NCBI GenBank assembly: GCA_016873455.1
Contig: VGXE01000018.1
Location: 1 to 35,619 of the forward strand
Origin: Nitrospira sp.
GTDB taxonomy: Bacteria > Nitrospirota > Nitrospiria > Nitrospirales > Nitrospiraceae
Reading direction: 5' to 3'
Length of the DNA: 35,619 nt
Below the pieces are notes generated by a model that had not been told where the DNA came from, did not search any database, and saw only the letters and a list, made by a program, of their open reading frames with translations. Shown piece after piece: positions 33,181 to 35,619 of the stretch (position 1 is the first letter of the stretch; every line of letters starts with the position of its first letter). The position numbers and the translations under genes are program-made.

Positions 33181-33460
33181 CCACAATAATAGGCGCGTAT
33201 TTGCCTCTTCATAATTCTCAACGCCGAATTCTAAAAAAGTTTCTGGAATTCCGGGGAGTCTCTCAATAAGCCAATCAATAATCCCATCCTCTCCCCATTG
33301 AGAAAATGCACAAAATTCAACCTCGTGCAGATGACGTATTGATAAAAAATTACGATTTCGTTCTGCCTGTAAGTTGGCACTGGCAATAAGTGCCTTCTCA
33401 TTTTGACGACAGGAAATCAAAAAAACTTCGCGCTAAATTTCGAAAACGATTAAGAAGCAT
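33181..33460 (-). pseudogene. Methyltransferase-like gene, 3' part lost at the IS30 junction, frame interrupted at a T7 run
   Basis: The 5' fragment encodes about 90 residues. The recognisable part VEFCAFSQWGEDGIIDWLIERLPGIPETFLEFGVENYEEANTRLLLW resembles the start of FkbM-like/class I methyltransferases in glycan clusters (SQ.GEDGII, FLEFGV, E.NTR). It then runs into the insertion sequence (RGFK, stop). The ATG at 33460 overlaps the upstream glycosyltransferase stop, but a run of seven T (minus strand, near 33425-33419) puts it out of frame. Six T would join [13 protein letters not shown] to the conserved part. A TTG at 33420 opens the conserved frame directly. Normal length would be about 230-280 residues. 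Confidence 0.6.
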
Positions 33461-34385
33461 AATTAAAGTACTTTTTCACAATCAATTTGATGCGACCTAA
33501 TATCCGTCGCCATAAACGGGTGGAAGAGTGAGTGTGTTTGTAATTTATTGCATCTGCTACTTGATGGCGTTGCAAATTATGCGGATGCGTTAGGGGAAAC
33601 CTAATAGGCATAGTGGGCAAGTTTGCCAAAGGGCCTATCCCGATAGTATGAGTTGCTTCTACACCAAAACCGATATTGGAAATTAAATTGACTGCTGGCA
33701 TGACCGATAAACGCCGATGGGCAAAGTTGCAAAAACTCCATTGGTGATCCCAGGTGTCAATGTGGCCTCGATACGTTTTCTCAAAGCTCTCAGCCCAATA
33801 GTGCGCCTCTTGCCCCACCCAAGCTTTTAATTCATCCTCATCACGAACACGGGGCCAATCAGTCATATCCACATCGTACATGCCTTGCCAGCGGTTGCGC
33901 CAAGTGGCCCAGCCCCAGATATGGGTATAGCGGGAGAAATAATAACTTTCAGCGATGGCAAATTTGCCAAGAAAGAAATTATTACCACTAATCATGCCAA
34001 CCCGCGCATCATGACGGTAACGCTCCAACATCTCCTGACAAAACCGGAAAAACGTGGGGTCAGGTAGACAATCATCTTCAAGGATAATCGCCTCTTCAAC
34101 TTGTTCAAACACCCAGTCGATACCACCGGAGACCCGCCGCTTACACCCGAGGTTGCGATCCGAGTAATTCCTAAGCACCTCGCAATCCCAATCTACGCGA
34201 TCGATGATCGCTCTTGTCGCGGCACACTTTTCCGCTTCTCCAGCCCGATTTTCTCGAGGGCCATCAGCCACTACTAGGAGCTTGGGGGGCTTCGCCTTTG
34301 CAATCTCTGCAAACACGCGCTCCGTGGTGTCCGGTCGGTTGAAGATGATGAAAGCGACCGGGGGTTTCAACTGCCAATCAGACAT
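33450..34385 (-). CDS. Glycosyltransferase, GT-A fold (GT2-like), paralog of the gene at 22980
   Basis: A 311-residue protein: [51 protein letters not shown], the acidic motif [20 protein letters not shown], and [12 protein letters not shown]. Domain order and many residues match the protein encoded at 22980-23891, but codon use is clearly less AT-rich. The C-terminus is basic and may sit on the membrane ([11 protein letters not shown]). It overlaps the UDP-glucuronate decarboxylase gene by 8 bp, so a xylose-containing glycan is a reasonable context. Confidence 0.8.
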   Translation of the reverse strand: MSDWQLKPPVAFIIFNRPDTTERVFAEIAKAKPPKLLVVADGPRENRAGEAEKCAATRAIIDRVDWDCEVLRNYSDRNLGCKRRVSGGIDWVFEQVEEAIILEDDCLPDPTFFRFCQEMLERYRHDARVGMISGNNFFLGKFAIAESYYFSRYTHIWGWATWRNRWQGMYDVDMTDWPRVRDEDELKAWVGQEAHYWAESFEKTYRGHIDTWDHQWSFCNFAHRRLSVMPAVNLISNIGFGVEATHTIGIGPLANLPTMPIRFPLTHPHNLQRHQVADAINYKHTHSSTRLWRRILGRIKLIVKKYFNYAS

Positions 34386-35316
34386 TCAGCGCCTTCCGGA
34401 AATAGGCCACGGTTTCTTTCAACCCGTCTTCTAGAGCAACCCTCGGTTCCCAACCGAGCTGCTCTTTCGCCAAAGTGATATCCGGCTGACGCTGCTTGGG
34501 GTCATCCGTCGGCAATGGATGAAAAGCGAGTTTCGATTTGCCGCCCACCAGCTTCAACACATTTTCGGCCAGTTCAAGCATCGTGAATTCGCCGGGGTTG
34601 CCCATGTTGACGGGGCCCGTGAAGCCTGTCTCGCTGTCCATCATGCGCACGAAGCCCTCGATCATGTCGTCCACATAGCAGAAGGAGCGGGTTTGCTGGC
34701 CGTCGCCATAGATGGTGATGTCGTCGCCCCTCATGGCCTGGACGATGAAATTGCTGACCACGCGCCCGTCATTCGGGTGCATGCGCGGCCCGTAGGTATT
34801 GAAGATGCGCACCACCTTGATATCCATGTTGTGCTGGCGCCGGTAATCGAAGAACAGCGTTTCGGCGCAGCGCTTGCCCTCGTCATAACAGGCGCGCGGA
34901 CCAATGGGGTTCACACGGCCCCAGTAGCTTTCCTGCTGTGGATGCATTTCAGGATCGCCATAGACCTCACTGGTGGAAGCCTGGAAGATTCTCGCCTTCA
35001 CCCGTTTGGCCAAACCCAACATATTGATCGCCCCATGCACGCTGGCCTTGGTGGTCTGAACCGGGTCGTGCTGGTAATGAATGGGCGAGGCCGGACAGGC
35101 TAGGTTAAAAATCCGGTCAACCTCAACATAGAGCGGAAACGTTACGTCATGGCGTATCAACTCGAAATAAGGATGACCGATCAGGTGCGCAATATTGGTC
35201 TTGCTGCCGGTGAAGAAGTTGTCTACACAGAGTACATCGTGGCCGTCTTTTATAAGACGATCACACAGATGTGAACCCAAGAAACCCGCCCCACCAGTGA
35301 TTAAAAATCGTTTCAT
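34378..35316 (-). CDS. UDP-glucuronate decarboxylase (UDP-xylose synthase)
   Basis: A 312-residue extended short-chain dehydrogenase. NAD-binding [10 protein letters not shown] (8-17), [19 protein letters not shown], the catalytic STSEVYGDP and Tyr144-x3-Lys148 ([12 protein letters not shown]), and ARG-type [19 protein letters not shown] place it in the UXS group. It converts UDP-glucuronate to UDP-xylose, with CO2 release. The ATG at 35316 is chosen because AGAGGTGAT stands just before it; an in-frame GTG two codons earlier is part of that site. It is the first gene of the right-hand glycan operon. Related dTDP-glucose dehydratases are excluded by the PASPIHYQ motif. Confidence 0.9.
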   Translation of the reverse strand: MKRFLITGGAGFLGSHLCDRLIKDGHDVLCVDNFFTGSKTNIAHLIGHPYFELIRHDVTFPLYVEVDRIFNLACPASPIHYQHDPVQTTKASVHGAINMLGLAKRVKARIFQASTSEVYGDPEMHPQQESYWGRVNPIGPRACYDEGKRCAETLFFDYRRQHNMDIKVVRIFNTYGPRMHPNDGRVVSNFIVQAMRGDDITIYGDGQQTRSFCYVDDMIEGFVRMMDSETGFTGPVNMGNPGEFTMLELAENVLKLVGGKSKLAFHPLPTDDPKQRQPDITLAKEQLGWEPRVALEDGLKETVAYFRKALNV

Positions 35317-35497
35317 TATCACCTCTTATTTAATGATGCACCATCTAGCGGATGCTAGACACGTATTCACCTGTGGCAGTGCCATGCTCGAAAATTGTTG
35401 GCGCTGAATGCATGCAAACACACTTCACTCGATCATTATCTAGACTAACAAACAGACTGTTCATCATCCAATCCGCACCAATCAGCCGTAACGGGTT

Positions 35498-35619
35498 CTA
35501 CCCCATTTCCACGGACACCTGAGTTAAGAGCTTCTCCCCCTCTTGCTGAACCGCCAGTCTCCGACGCTGGCGCGGGTTATGCCAGCGTTCGATGTAGTCA
35601 AAGAGATCTGCTCGGGCTT
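35498..35619 (-). CDS. IS3-type transposase OrfB, C-terminal end only
   Basis: The minus-strand frame from the window edge gives 39 residues, ARADLFDYIERWHNPRQRRR followed by a Lys/Gln-rich end and a stop at 35498. The AR.DLFDYIE..(H/Y)NP.R.R pattern is the end of the rve-type integrase domain of IS3 transposases, although the usual HS.LGY.SP motif is altered here. The rest of the gene is outside the window. Between it and the UDP-glucuronate decarboxylase gene lie about 180 bp without a gene, which may include the insertion sequence end. Confidence 0.65.
   Translation of the reverse strand, partial: ARADLFDYIERWHNPRQRRRLAVQQEGEKLLTQVSVEMG

Overview
The window looks like a chromosomal segment of a Nitrospira-like bacterium (phylum Nitrospirota). 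This is inferred from the style of the housekeeping proteins, the high-GC codon use and the gene order; I could not run a search. The segment splits into a GC-rich core (about 1-21.4 kb), an AT-rich accessory island (about 21.7-32.1 kb), one complete IS30-family insertion sequence (32.1-33.2 kb) and a second, intermediate-GC glycan segment that runs to the right edge (33.2-35.6 kb).

Core. The left edge holds an amino-acid permease (partial), a class I glutamine-amidotransferase-like hydrolase with a small exported protein, an M24 peptidase, a TatA-like protein with an unusually long tail, and two tandem PilZ-type proteins. The protein quality-control operon tig-clpP-clpX follows on the minus strand. 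Next comes an RNA-rich stretch with tRNA-Leu(UAG), tRNA-Ser(GGA) and the small SRP RNA, which leads into dnaX-ybaB-recR and a DksA/TraR-type zinc protein. A TPR lipoprotein, a small lipoprotein and tRNA-Val(CAC) separate this from the tightly packed trmFO-xerC-hslV-hslU, then argB and an M28 peptidase. The order trmFO-xerC-hslV-hslU is the one known from Bacillus, where codY follows; here argB takes that place. The intergenic spaces of the core carry palindromes and 7-bp-unit repeats of three sequence families, one of which has invaded the xerC coding sequence.

Island. From about 21.76 to 32.1 kb nearly all genes are on the minus strand, overlap or nearly touch, and use AT-rich codons. Three of them form a recognisable module: a PqqD-like (RRE-type) peptide-binding protein with a distinctive C-terminal tail, an HPr-kinase-related P-loop kinase, and an NTP_transf_5-type nucleotidyltransferase. 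Around them are five likely glycosyltransferases of several folds, an SGNH-type esterase, a protein with a GG.FQVLFGI.G.RW motif, and an ABC exporter. Related kinase/nucleotidyltransferase pairs decorate lasso peptides (paeninodin, pseudomycoidin), but no lasso cyclase or leader protease is present here. A peptide- or carrier-linked glycan system is the most interesting reading, and it is an inference.

Right end. The IS30-family element sits exactly between the 3' part of the ABC exporter gene and the 5' part of an unrelated methyltransferase-like gene, so it marks a deletion or recombination join between two clusters. Beyond it are a glycosyltransferase paralogous to one in the island, a UDP-glucuronate decarboxylase, and the 3' end of an IS3-type transposase at the window edge.
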